A stretch of 56,510 nt of DNA, taken from positions 1 through 56,510 of the forward strand of contig NZ_JAPFGP010000027.1 of the NCBI RefSeq assembly GCF_026241155.1. Reading direction: 5' to 3'. Shown in pieces: positions 32,798 through 41,069 of this stretch. Origin of the DNA: Paucibacter sp. PLA-PC-4. Lineage in GTDB: Bacteria; Pseudomonadota; Gammaproteobacteria; Burkholderiales; Burkholderiaceae_C. The notes beneath the pieces are model-generated. The model was not told the origin of the DNA and searched no databases. It saw only the letters and a list, made by a program, of their open reading frames with translations. Numbering within the stretch: position 1 is the first letter of the stretch; the number at the start of each line of letters is the position of its first letter. Both the position numbers and the translations under genes were made by a program.

Positions 32798-35059
32798 ATG
32801 GCGATCGCACTGCGCTCCGGCCGCAGGCTCAAACACGGCCTAGTGCTGACGTGTTGTGCCTTGATGGCCGCCATGTGGGGTGCCGGCGCCTTTCTCATCC
32901 AAGCAGACCATGAGCGTACCGAACTCGAAGGCCTGCAAAGGGCCAGTGGAGCCGCCAAAGCCTACGATGCCTTCGTAGACCGGCACCTGTCCCAGATTGA
33001 TCTAATACTCACGCTCCTTGCGGAGCAGCAGTCGCTGCAAGAACTGCAGCGCGACCTTGAGCGCTTGTCAAAGAAAGCCAACTTTCAGGAAGCCGGGATT
33101 CGCAGCCTCTATCTCACCGATGCCCTTGGCGCGGTGATTGCAAGCAGCGCCAAGCCAGCCAAGGGGGAGCGAGGGGGTACGGCGGCCGATCGCGGCTACT
33201 TCCAGGTCCATCAAAGCAATTCGATGACTGGACTGTATGTCGGTGCTCCCTCGGTCGGGAGATACAGCGGGCAGTGGCGAGTGCATATCAGCCGCGCCCG
33301 TCTCGATGCAAATGGCGCGTTTACCGGTGTCGTCGTGGCCGCAGTAGATCCTTCGGACTTCACCACCTACTACTCGGAGGCACAGTTGGGCAAGCAGGGC
33401 ATCGTAGCCCTTACCGGTAGTGACGGCGTGGTGCGCGTCTCGCGCAAAGGCAAGGAGTTCACGTTCGGAGACACGGTGCAGGGATCAGCCCTGGCGCAGG
33501 CCGTTGCAGCACGCGATGAGGGAGTCTTCGCTACCGACAGCACCTTCGATGGGGTGCCCCGGCTGGTCGCGTTCAAGGGCAACCGGTTCAGCGGCCTGTT
33601 TGTCACCGTCGCCCTGGCGCAAGAAGAAGTGCTGGCGCCCTTCTACGAGCGACGCAAAGCGGTACTGCTCGCATTCGCTATCGCCTCTGCGCTCTTGCTC
33701 GCAGCGTTTGCTCCGGTTCTCTTGACTGCACGTCAACTGGACCGCAGCAGGCGTGAGGCCGCCCTATCAAGCGAACTCTTCACCGCCGCCTCGGATGCCC
33801 AGCTCGATGCCTTCCTGATCTTCGAAGCCGTCCGTGATCCACAGGGCGAGCTCATTGACTTCGTCTGCAAGCACGCCAACCATCGTGCCTGCCGATGGCT
33901 GCGCCGAGCGGGTCTCGACCTGCTGGGCCGGCCACTGTCCGTCGTGCTTGGTGCAGAGCGGGCAAGCCCATGGTTCACCGAGTTCTGCCAGATCGTCGCG
34001 ACACGAAAAGCCCAGGTGGCCGAACTCGATCTGGGCACCGATCACGACGGCCGCATCCGCGTGACCCGGCATATGGTGCCAGTGGGCGACGGCGTCGCGG
34101 TGAACCTGCGCGACATCACGACCACCCACAGGCGAGAAGCGGAACTGGCGGCCAGCAATCAAGCCGTCGTACGCAGTGAGAAGCTGCTGCGTGGTTTGAG
34201 CAACGCCGTTCCTATTTTGCTCGTTCACTTCGACACACAGTTGCGCGTCACCTTTGCCAACGGCACCTGTGAACGCTGGTTCGGGCAGGCCTGGGCGCAG
34301 GCGGAAGGAAAGCACATCCGTGAGCTCTGGGGCGAGAGCCTCTACACAAGTCGTCTGGACTACCTGGATCGAGCCTTGCATGGCGAAGCACTCGAGTTCG
34401 TGTCCGAGCGGGAGACAGTTGTCGGAACCAAGGCGTTTCAGAATTCGTATGTGCCGGATCTGAATGAGGACGGCTCCGTGGCGGGCGTCTATGCGGTAAG
34501 CGCCGACATCACCGAACTCAAGAAATCTGAAGAGATGTTGGGCACGTTGGCGCGTACCGACAGCCTGACCGGACTGCACAACCGGCGCTACTTCACCGAG
34601 CAGTTGCCACTGGTTCTGTCGCGTGCCAGGCGAAACGAGAGGGGTGTTGGTCTTCTGTTCATCGACGTCGACCGCTTCAAGGCGGTCAATGACACGCAAG
34701 GTCACGCTGCAGGTGACGCCGTCTTGCAGGAGGTGTCCAACCGGCTGCGGGCCTGTGTCCGCAAACATGACACGGTTGCCCGCTTTGCTGGCGACGAGTT
34801 CGTGGTCCTTCTGGAGGATCTTGAGTCCGAGGCAACGGCCATCCTTGTCGCCAGGAAGATCAGCAGCTCCATGGAGCGGCGCATTGCGGTTGATGCCACG
34901 ACCGAACTCGACGTCACCTTAAGTATCGGCGTCGCCTACGACTCCGGGGAAGACACGACAGCGGACGCGTTGCTGGCACGCGCGGACAGCGCGTTGTATG
35001 TCGTGAAGAGCCAAGGACGCAACGGATACTCAATCTCGGCCTCCGGGCCAACGGCGTAG
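32798..35059 (+). CDS. Membrane sensor diguanylate cyclase (Cache-like, PAS, GGDEF)
   Basis: This 753-residue protein would make cyclic di-GMP. Order: an N-terminal helix (about 14-36), an extracytoplasmic sensor of Cache type (about 40-285, YLTDALGAVIASS, DRGYFQVHQ), a second helix (about 287-312), two PAS-like regions (about 325-440 and 465-580) and a GGDEF domain (about 590-750). The signature reads AGDEF (664-668), a tolerated variant, and RKHD (655-658) matches the RxxD inhibitory site. GGAG lies 6 bases before ATG 32798; the frame is open upstream but without a better start. The signal sensed is unknown. Confidence 0.88.
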   Translation: MAIALRSGRRLKHGLVLTCCALMAAMWGAGAFLIQADHERTELEGLQRASGAAKAYDAFVDRHLSQIDLILTLLAEQQSLQELQRDLERLSKKANFQEAGIRSLYLTDALGAVIASSAKPAKGERGGTAADRGYFQVHQSNSMTGLYVGAPSVGRYSGQWRVHISRARLDANGAFTGVVVAAVDPSDFTTYYSEAQLGKQGIVALTGSDGVVRVSRKGKEFTFGDTVQGSALAQAVAARDEGVFATDSTFDGVPRLVAFKGNRFSGLFVTVALAQEEVLAPFYERRKAVLLAFAIASALLLAAFAPVLLTARQLDRSRREAALSSELFTAASDAQLDAFLIFEAVRDPQGELIDFVCKHANHRACRWLRRAGLDLLGRPLSVVLGAERASPWFTEFCQIVATRKAQVAELDLGTDHDGRIRVTRHMVPVGDGVAVNLRDITTTHRREAELAASNQAVVRSEKLLRGLSNAVPILLVHFDTQLRVTFANGTCERWFGQAWAQAEGKHIRELWGESLYTSRLDYLDRALHGEALEFVSERETVVGTKAFQNSYVPDLNEDGSVAGVYAVSADITELKKSEEMLGTLARTDSLTGLHNRRYFTEQLPLVLSRARRNERGVGLLFIDVDRFKAVNDTQGHAAGDAVLQEVSNRLRACVRKHDTVARFAGDEFVVLLEDLESEATAILVARKISSSMERRIAVDATTELDVTLSIGVAYDSGEDTTADALLARADSALYVVKSQGRNGYSISASGPTA

Positions 35060-35221
35060 GCAGCGAGGGTGCAGCTGAGACCGAACCGAGTGGCATTCTT
35101 CATGTGAGGCCTGCAGTCAAGCTCGCTCAGCTGATGGTCGTCGAAGGCGCTCCGCTCTGGTCCGACGATCCCGGGCCATTTCGAGACTCGGCAAGTTGTC
35201 AGAGAGGTTCCTGAAACGGCG

Positions 35222-35254
35222 ACAAAAAGGGCCAGCGCCATAGGCGCCGGCCCT
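35222..35254 (-). terminator. Intrinsic terminator of the Cys-rich peptide operon
   Basis: Read on the minus strand, arms AGGGCC-x-GCGCC and GGCGC-x-GGCCCT pair around a 3-base loop and are followed by TTTTTGTC. It lies 30 bases beyond the stop of the 43-residue gene. It also faces the end of the GGDEF gene on the other strand. Confidence 0.8.
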
Positions 35255-35283
35255 GAGCCGAATCGGCTTAGTTCAGCCTGACC

Positions 35284-35415
35284 TTAGAAGCAGCAGGCCA
35301 ACATCTCCAGGCAGCATGCCGCGAGATCACCGCAGCAGCTGTTCGCCGCAAGAGCGGCGGCAGAGATGGAAAGCAAGCCGACAGCGGCAGAGATTTTCAG
35401 GAGCTTCGATTTCAT
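35284..35415 (-). CDS. 43-residue exported Cys-rich peptide with three CC pairs
   Basis: ATG 35415 has AAGGA 9 bases upstream. The product starts with a clean signal peptide (MKSKLLKISAAVGLLSISAA, cleavage expected after LAA) and leaves a mature peptide of about 19 residues, NSCCGDLAACCLEMLACCF. The three Cys pairs at six- to seven-residue spacing suggest metal binding or disulfide packing. A strong terminator follows and a second exported Cys-rich gene precedes it by 51 bases. Metal-related function is inference; no characterised family is recognised. Confidence 0.75.
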   Translation of the reverse strand: MKSKLLKISAAVGLLSISAAALAANSCCGDLAACCLEMLACCF

Positions 35416-35466
35416 GATTTGGATTCCTTTATGAATGAGTAGTGGTGATTAACGTCAACCACGCAC

Positions 35467-35766
35467 CTAATCAGGGGGAGGCCAAATTTCGGCGAATGGC
35501 GCCGGTGGCAGGAGCTCTTCCGCACCGGGGCGCTCACGCGAATCCGCGAAAACGACAGAGTGCTCTCGGGGTGCAGGGGCCGCCGGCAACACGGCACAGA
35601 CCTGACAGCTCACACTTGCGCAGGCCGCCATCCCCTCGCATCCATGTGTGCAGCAATCGCTATAGCCCGCAGAGGCTGCCATCGTGGACTGAACCACGAA
35701 CAAGCAACCGAGGAGCAAAGCGGCGATGGCGAGAAACTTGCGCACACCATGACTGTGCAGAGCCAT
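35467..35766 (-). CDS. Small exported Cys-rich protein, partner of the 43-residue peptide
   Basis: This 99-residue protein begins MALHSHGVRKFLAIAALLLG (signal or membrane anchor), followed by a Cys-rich segment YSDCCTHGCEGMAACASVSC with QVC soon after. A Pro-rich tail ends it. The frame is open to 35850, but ATG 35766 gives the signal-like start. It resembles small proteins found near metal-resistance genes, but I cannot name a family. It shares the transcript and terminator of the next gene. Confidence 0.6.
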   Translation of the reverse strand: MALHSHGVRKFLAIAALLLGCLFVVQSTMAASAGYSDCCTHGCEGMAACASVSCQVCAVLPAAPAPREHSVVFADSRERPGAEELLPPAPFAEIWPPPD

Positions 35767-35889
35767 GCTTGGCCTGATGGAGAAGGGATCAGAGGCAGTA
35801 CAGCGCTGGACACTTTTCGGAGCACTGTGTAAGTTCAGCGCACCCAGCACAGGTGTTCCTCCGCGAATTGAAGTCCGTCACCGAGAGAA

Positions 35890-36042
35890 CAATTTGGGGG
35901 TCAATTTGTGGGTAGGAGCGACTTTCACCCACGGAACCCCGATAAATATTAGCTCTTCGGCGGACGCCCTCTCCGCCAGAAGTATTTTAAAATCAACAAC
36001 TTAGCGTATTTTTCAGATTCTGACCCACATAAAAACCCACAA
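35890..36042. other. Candidate orphan integrase attachment site
   Basis: Two tandem 12-base repeats CAATTTGGGGGT and CAATTTGTGGGT (35890-35913) face two copies of ACCCACA(T/A) (36023-36042) in inverse orientation. Between them lies CCCTCTCCGCCA (35967-35978), which looks like the 3' end of a tRNA-Ser including CCA. A core flanked by arm-type repeats is the layout of a tyrosine-integrase attachment site. No integrase gene is nearby, and the rest of the tRNA is absent. The HNH fragment and AbiE genes to the right would be typical island cargo. Confidence 0.4.
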
Positions 36043-36065
36043 TAAGTCGTGGACTGGGTCAGCAG

Positions 36066-36500
36066 CTAGGTAGGTTGATGATGTGTGTCAGGCGAGAAGC
36101 CGGGTGCGCCAGCAGAAGAGTCGAGAACGCCTCGCTCGTCGATGGCACACCAAACGTGCAGCGCGATCAGCCCCCCTCCCCGATCGAAGAGCTTGTCCAG
36201 CGCAGGCGACAGCAATAAGCCGTTGTCCACCGACCACCGCCCCTGCGCGCCAGTGCATTCCGACCTAGGCACGATGTGTGAAGCGAACAGGACCTCTGAC
36301 AGGCTGCAATCCGTCGCCGAGCATCCCTTCCAACGCTCTTCCAGTTGAGCGCGGAACCGTCCCTGCCCGATTCGAGCTTTCACCAACGCGTCGCGTTCGG
36401 ATTCGAATAGGTCCAAGCTGGCGAGCAGCACATTAAGTGCGAGGTGTTCGCTTTCCCATGGTGCGCCAGTGCACAAACTGAACAGAAAGTGAATTGCCAC
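36066..36500 (-). pseudogene. HNH endonuclease domain fragment
   Basis: The frame encodes an HNH_2-like nuclease region: GQGRFRAQLEERWKGCSATD, LFASHIVPRSE, then RWSVDNGLLLSPALDKLFDR. The usual continuation after LFDRG is replaced by an unrelated short tail, and the N-terminal part is only about 50 residues with a GTG as the first possible start and no ribosome site. I read it as the remaining core of a larger restriction-type nuclease, truncated at one or both ends. Confidence 0.65.
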
Positions 36501-36554
36501 TGCACAGGCACTGAACGAAGACGCTCGACCGAATCCCGGAGTTTGTTTCTTTAT

Positions 36555-36580
36555 CTAGTTACTTATTGACAAGTAACTAG
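36555..36580. promoter_or_regulatory. Perfect inverted repeat, likely AbiEi operator
   Basis: CTAGTTACTT and AAGTAACTAG are exact inverse copies separated by ATTGAC, 21 bases before the antitoxin start. AbiEi antitoxins are known to repress their own operon through inverted repeats in the promoter, and this is the only strong dyad in the intergenic region. Confidence 0.65.
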
Positions 36581-36601
36581 TATTTACAACAGACTGCATG
36601 G

Positions 36602-37219
36602 ATGTTTCATGGCAAAAACTCAGCGATGGAAAATGCTGTGCTCGCACTCGCCGAGCGACAGCCACTTCTGCGCGCACGCGATCTGACCGCGCAGGCACTG
36701 CCGACCGTGGTGCTCAGCCGTCTGGTCGCTGCAGGCAAGCTTGAACGAGTGGCACGCGGCGTCTACAGCCTGCCGGGGCGTGCACTCAGTGAACACCGCT
36801 CCCTAGCCGAAGTAGCCCTGCGGGCGCCGCGTGGTGTCGTGTGCCTGCTGTCGGCGTTGCGCGTTCATGGCATCGGCACCCAGGCGCCGTTCGAGGTCTG
36901 GCTGGCGATCCCTCCGCACACACCCACTCCCCGACTGGACCAGCCGGCGCTGCGTGTGGTGCGCATGTCGGGACCGGCTCTTTCCGAAGGTGTTGAACCC
37001 ATCGACATCGATGGCGTGCAGGTCCCGGTGTTCAACGCCAACAAGACAGTGGCCGACTGCTTCAAGTTCCGGAACAAGATCGGCCTGGACGTGGCGCTGG
37101 AGGCGCTGCGCGATGGCTGGGCGCAGCGCAAGTTGACCATGGATGCGCTGTGTCACTACGCCGCGGTCAACCGCGTGGCCAATGTGATGCGGCCTTACCT
37201 GGAGAGCATGACAGCATGA
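36602..37219 (+). CDS. AbiEi-type antitoxin and transcription regulator
   Basis: This 205-residue protein has an N-terminal winged helix (LTAQALPTVVLSRLVAAGKLERVARGVYSL) and the AbiEi body (VCLLSALRVHGIGTQAPFEVW, NANKTVADCFKFRNKIG). AbiEi neutralises the AbiEii nucleotidyltransferase in a type IV toxin-antitoxin system that can act in phage defence. ATG 36602 is used; ATG 36626 is an alternative, and neither has a strong ribosome site. It overlaps the toxin gene by four bases. Confidence 0.88.
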   Translation: MFHGKNSAMENAVLALAERQPLLRARDLTAQALPTVVLSRLVAAGKLERVARGVYSLPGRALSEHRSLAEVALRAPRGVVCLLSALRVHGIGTQAPFEVWLAIPPHTPTPRLDQPALRVVRMSGPALSEGVEPIDIDGVQVPVFNANKTVADCFKFRNKIGLDVALEALRDGWAQRKLTMDALCHYAAVNRVANVMRPYLESMTA

Positions 37220-38064
37220 GCCGCAACCTGGCCGCCTCCATCCGCGCCCGCTTGAAGCAACGTGCCGATGCCACGAAGCAGGACTTCAACCTGATCCTCA
37301 CCCACTACGGCCTGGAGCGATTGCTGTATCGGCTGTCGATCTCACCCCATGCTGGAAACTACTTACTCAAGGGAGCCCTGCTGTTTTCTCTGTGGTATGA
37401 CCAGCCACACCGGCCAACGCGCGACGCGGACCTGCTGGGATATGGTCCGGACGACATAGACACTGCGGTTGCGACATTCCGTGAAATCTGCGCGATGGAG
37501 GTGGAGGACGGCATCGCGTTCGATCCCGCATCGGTCAGGGGCTCGGTTATTCGCAAGGAGGCAGACTATGGCGGAGTGCGGATCGACCTGCTGGCGAAGC
37601 TGGACGGAGCGCGCATCACACTGCAGGTCGATATCGGTTTCGGCGATGCGGTGACGCCGGCCCCGGAATCGGTGAGCTACCCGGTGCTGCTCGATGACCT
37701 GCCCGCACCGCAATTGCGCTCGTACCCGAAATACACCGTGGTGGCCGAGAAGTTCCATGCGGTGTGCCTGCTCGGCATGGCCAACACCCGGATGAAGGAC
37801 TACTTCGATCTGTGGGTGCTGCTCACCGAGGGGGCCATGGAATCGACCGAACTGCGCCGCGCCATCGACGCCACTTTTGCCCGGCGGCAACTGCAGCTGC
37901 CGGACACCACACCTTCGGGCTTGAGCGATGCATTCGCACGGGATGCCACGAAGACAGTGCAATGGATCGCGTTCCTCAAAAAGAACCGGCTGCAGGCGCT
38001 CAATCTAGGGGACGTTGTCACCCTGCTGCGCGATGAGTTTCAGAAGCTGCAAAAGCAAAGCTGA
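37216..38064 (+). CDS. AbiEii-type nucleotidyltransferase toxin
   Basis: This 282-residue protein has the AbiEii/MenT-like layout: a family N-terminus (DFNLILTHYGLERLLYRL), the nucleotidyltransferase signature KGALLFSLW followed by RPTRDADLLG (metal-binding Asp pair), and later DLLAKLDG and the KFHAVCLLGMANTRMKDYFD motif. Such toxins transfer nucleotides, in studied cases to tRNA. All motifs look intact, so the pair may be active. The start overlaps the antitoxin (ATGA). Confidence 0.9.
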   Translation: MSRNLAASIRARLKQRADATKQDFNLILTHYGLERLLYRLSISPHAGNYLLKGALLFSLWYDQPHRPTRDADLLGYGPDDIDTAVATFREICAMEVEDGIAFDPASVRGSVIRKEADYGGVRIDLLAKLDGARITLQVDIGFGDAVTPAPESVSYPVLLDDLPAPQLRSYPKYTVVAEKFHAVCLLGMANTRMKDYFDLWVLLTEGAMESTELRRAIDATFARRQLQLPDTTPSGLSDAFARDATKTVQWIAFLKKNRLQALNLGDVVTLLRDEFQKLQKQS

Positions 38065-38260
38065 AAGGCCTGGTTGACCGCGCAATCATTGCCGACAGCT
38101 CCACCGTCACAAGACGGGCGTTTGATTTCGCGCTGGGAGGCAGACCTAGTTTGACGGGCCGCTGCAACGCATCAGTCGTCAACTATTGCTTCCGATCAAA
38201 GTCAACCGCTGCGGGGCGATTCAGCGCGGCCAGTGTGATCGAGCACTGAGCTTTTTCGAA

Positions 38261-38279
38261 GATAATAAGAACAGTTCTC
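38261..38279. promoter_or_regulatory. Fur-box-like site, copy 2
   Basis: GATAATAAGAACAGTTCTC matches the Fur consensus at about 13 of 19 positions and is itself partly symmetric (GAAC/GTTC). It lies 85 bases before the start of the sigma-factor/ExbD ORF, where FecI-type sigma genes usually carry a Fur site. Confidence 0.5.
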
Positions 38280-38363
38280 ATCACGCTGAAACCGCAGACA
38301 AGCAGCCGCCAGTCTCCACGCACGGGCCCAGGCGTTTCCCTTCATCCTTCCAAAGGTCTGCAC

Positions 38364-38888
38364 GTGCTGGAGCTCGACCACCGCAAACTGCTAGATGTTC
38401 TTTCACGACAGGTCGACGACTGCGACACCGCAGCCGACCTCGCACAGGAGAGCTTTTCGCGAGCTTTCGCCCCGCGGTCCTCTGGCCAGGCCGTGTTAGA
38501 TGCTCGCGCCATGGTCTGCCGCTCAGCACGCACTCTGGTCGTTGACCAGCACCGGCGCAGCAAAGTACGCCGCTACGACGATCTGGCCGCCGTGCACGAA
38601 GGTTGGCGCCGGCCATCACCGCAGCACCTGCTGCCCAAAGCGCTGGTTGCATCGCAGCAAACGACCCCGGCGGTGGCGATTGATGGCAACGTGCTGTGGG
38701 ACCAGGCGCTGGAGATCGGCGGGCAGCCGGGCCAGCGACTGAGGGCTGCGGCAAAGAAGGCGCCGCAAAGCGCGGTGTTTGTCCGCAGTGACCGCAAGGT
38801 GGAACACGAGCCCGGTGAGCAGAGGATGGCGGCCGTGCAGCGCTCGGGTTTATTCAAGCTCGGCTTCGTAACCGAGCCGAGGAATTGA
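38364..38888 (+). CDS. In-frame chimera of a FecI-type sigma factor fragment and an ExbD C-terminus
   Basis: The 174-codon frame starts like an ECF sigma factor of the FecI type: LLDVLSRQVDDCDTAADLAQ, ESFSRAF, then ARAMVCRSARTLVVDQHRR, which is region 2. From about residue 95 it continues as ExbD periplasmic sequence: TTPAVAIDGNVLWDQALEIG, KKAPQSAVFVRSDRKVEHE and a tail LFKLGFVTEP. Sigma region 4 and the ExbD membrane helix are missing. A deletion joining a fecI gene to an exbD gene explains it. feoA starts 2 bases after its stop. A functional product is unlikely but the frame is intact. Confidence 0.7.
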   Translation: MLELDHRKLLDVLSRQVDDCDTAADLAQESFSRAFAPRSSGQAVLDARAMVCRSARTLVVDQHRRSKVRRYDDLAAVHEGWRRPSPQHLLPKALVASQQTTPAVAIDGNVLWDQALEIGGQPGQRLRAAAKKAPQSAVFVRSDRKVEHEPGEQRMAAVQRSGLFKLGFVTEPRN

Positions 38889-38890
38889 CG

Positions 38891-39187
38891 ATGCGCAGCA
38901 ACAGTACCGACACACCGTTGACACTGGACAAGCTGGATCTGCATCGGCCTGCGCGCGTAGTCAGCTTGAGTACACCGGCAGGCGCACCGGAGTGGCCCGC
39001 GAGACTGGAAGAGATCGGCTTCTGGCCCGGCGAGCTGGTGAGCGTGTTGGCGCGAGGCTTACCCGGACACGACCCGCTGGTGGTGCGCGTGGGTGATTCC
39101 ACTTTCGCCCTGCGGCGGGAGGAGGCGGCCTGCGTGACGGTTGAAACCGCCAAACCACCCGCCGAAGAAGGCACAAGCCATGCATGA
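38891..39187 (+). CDS. feoA: Ferrous iron transport protein A, copy 2
   Basis: This 98-residue protein is nearly identical to copy 1 over the core (LEEIGFWPGELVSVLARGLP). AGGAA lies 6 bases before ATG 38891; a TTG two codons earlier is less likely. Differences cluster at the N- and C-termini. feoB copy 2 starts 8 bases inside the end, as in copy 1. Confidence 0.92.
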   Translation: MRSNSTDTPLTLDKLDLHRPARVVSLSTPAGAPEWPARLEEIGFWPGELVSVLARGLPGHDPLVVRVGDSTFALRREEAACVTVETAKPPAEEGTSHA

Positions 39188-41069
39188 ATCCGTCATTCAC
39201 CTGCACCCGCCGGGTCGGCTGCTGGCGCTGGTGGGCAACCCCAACTGCGGTAAGACAGCCCTGTTCAACCGCCTCACGGGAAGCCATCAGAAGGTAGCGA
39301 ACTACGCCGGCGTCACCGTGGAGCGCAAGGAGGGCCGCCTGACCAGTGCCGCTGGGCGAGCACTGCGGCTCCTGGACTTGCCGGGCGTTTACAGCCTCAA
39401 TCCGCGCTCGCCCGATGAGACCGTCACGGTGGATGTGTTGCGCGGTCAGGCTGTCGGCGAAAAACGGCCCGACCTGGTGATTTGCGTGGTCGATGCCACC
39501 AATCTGCGGCGCAACTTGCGTTTGGTACTGGCCGTCAAACGCATGGGCCTGCCCTGCGTGGTGGCGCTCAACATGGCCGATCTGGCTGAGCAGCAGGGGC
39601 TGCGTATTGACACCAACGCGCTGGCGCATGAACTGGGCGTGCCCGTGGTTCGGACGGTCGCGGTACATGGCGAAGGAGCGGAAGGCTTGCGCGCCCTGCT
39701 GGATCAGCCCTCGGTGTGGCAAACGGTCTCGCTCGATACTCAGCCTGCAAGCAGCGAGCCTCTGGAACACGATGCCAGGGGCGATCACGAGGCAGTACGA
39801 GGCGCATTGCAACGACTCGGTCTTGCCAGCGCGGTGCCCAACACCACCAGTGACCGGATGGATCGGGTCGTCCTCCACCCAGTGATAGGGCCGATCATCC
39901 TGGCCACCCTGCTCTTCTTCGTATTCCAAGCGGTGTTTGCTTGGGCCGAGGTACCGATGGGTTGGATCGAATCCGCAACGGCCTGGGCGGGTGAGCAAGT
40001 GTCGAACGCGCTGCCAGAAACCTGGCTGCGCAGCCTGCTGGTAGGCGGGGTGATTTCGGGCGCTGGCGGCGTGGTGGTGTTCCTGCCGCAAATCGTGATC
40101 TTGTTCTTCTTCATCCTGGTGCTGGAAGAATCAGGCTACCTGCCACGTGCAGCTTTCTTGCTCGACCGGCTGATGGGCGGTGTGGGGCTGTCTGGCCGCT
40201 CGTTCATTCCCCTCCTGTCGAGCTTTGCCTGTGCTATCCCGGGCATCATGGCTGCTCGCACCGTCGCCAACCCCCGGGATAGATTGGTGACGATGCTGAT
40301 CGCGCCACTGATGACCTGCTCGGCGCGGCTGCCGGTGTATGCATTGCTGATTGGCGCCTTTGTGCCGCGCCGCCAAGTGCTGGGTGGCCTAGAACTTCAG
40401 GGGCTGGTGCTGTTTGCGCTCTACCTTGCGGGCATTGTGGGCGCTCTGGCCGTGGCCTGGGTGCTCAAGCGGCTGACAGCGGGTGGCCAGACGCGCACCC
40501 TGATGATGGAGTTGCCGCGCTACCACTGGCCCACTGCGCGCAATGTGCTCATTGGCTTGTGGCAACGGGTGAAGATCTTCCTGCGCCGCGTCGGCGGGAT
40601 CATTCTGGTGCTCTCGGTCTTGCTGTGGTTGCTCGCCAGTTTTCCGGCGCCGCCGGCGGGGGCCACGGGCCCTGCCATTGAATACAGCTTGGCCGGCACG
40701 CTGGGACGGGCACTGGCGGTGGTGTTCGAGCCTATCGGGTTCAACTGGCAGATCAGCATTTCACTGGTGCCAGGACTCGCAGCGCGCGAGGTCGCTGTCA
40801 GCGCCCTAGGCACCGTCTATACACTATCGGCGGTCAGCGATGACACGGCTGGTGCACTCACGCCGCTGATCGCGCAAGGGTGGAGCCTGGCCACCGCCTT
40901 CTCGCTGCTGGCCTGGTATGTATTTGCACCGATGTGCCTGGCCACATTGGCCACCATCCGGCGAGAGGCCGGCGCACGCTGGGCATGGATTGCAGCTGGC
41001 TACCTGTTTGCGCTGGCGTACGCGGCCTCATTCGTAACCTATCGGGTCACTTTGTGGGCGATGGGCTGA
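39180..41069 (+). CDS. feoB: Ferrous iron transporter FeoB, copy 2
   Basis: This 629-residue Fe(II) transporter has the same length as copy 1 with all GTPase and gate motifs kept (GNPNCGKT, DLPG, NMAD, FACAIPG, MTCSARLP). The substitutions are mostly conservative, and both reading frames are intact, which suggests that both copies have been under selection since duplication. It lies just downstream of feoA copy 2 and the FecI-ExbD chimera. Confidence 0.96.
   Translation: MHESVIHLHPPGRLLALVGNPNCGKTALFNRLTGSHQKVANYAGVTVERKEGRLTSAAGRALRLLDLPGVYSLNPRSPDETVTVDVLRGQAVGEKRPDLVICVVDATNLRRNLRLVLAVKRMGLPCVVALNMADLAEQQGLRIDTNALAHELGVPVVRTVAVHGEGAEGLRALLDQPSVWQTVSLDTQPASSEPLEHDARGDHEAVRGALQRLGLASAVPNTTSDRMDRVVLHPVIGPIILATLLFFVFQAVFAWAEVPMGWIESATAWAGEQVSNALPETWLRSLLVGGVISGAGGVVVFLPQIVILFFFILVLEESGYLPRAAFLLDRLMGGVGLSGRSFIPLLSSFACAIPGIMAARTVANPRDRLVTMLIAPLMTCSARLPVYALLIGAFVPRRQVLGGLELQGLVLFALYLAGIVGALAVAWVLKRLTAGGQTRTLMMELPRYHWPTARNVLIGLWQRVKIFLRRVGGIILVLSVLLWLLASFPAPPAGATGPAIEYSLAGTLGRALAVVFEPIGFNWQISISLVPGLAAREVAVSALGTVYTLSAVSDDTAGALTPLIAQGWSLATAFSLLAWYVFAPMCLATLATIRREAGARWAWIAAGYLFALAYAASFVTYRVTLWAMG

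Noticed and set aside
35955-35980. tRNA-Ser gene
   Set aside because: Only a 3'-end-like dozen bases are present; no cloverleaf can be formed from the upstream sequence.
35890-36042. CRISPR-like repeats
   Set aside because: The repeats are 8-12 bases, in opposite orientations and without regular spacers.
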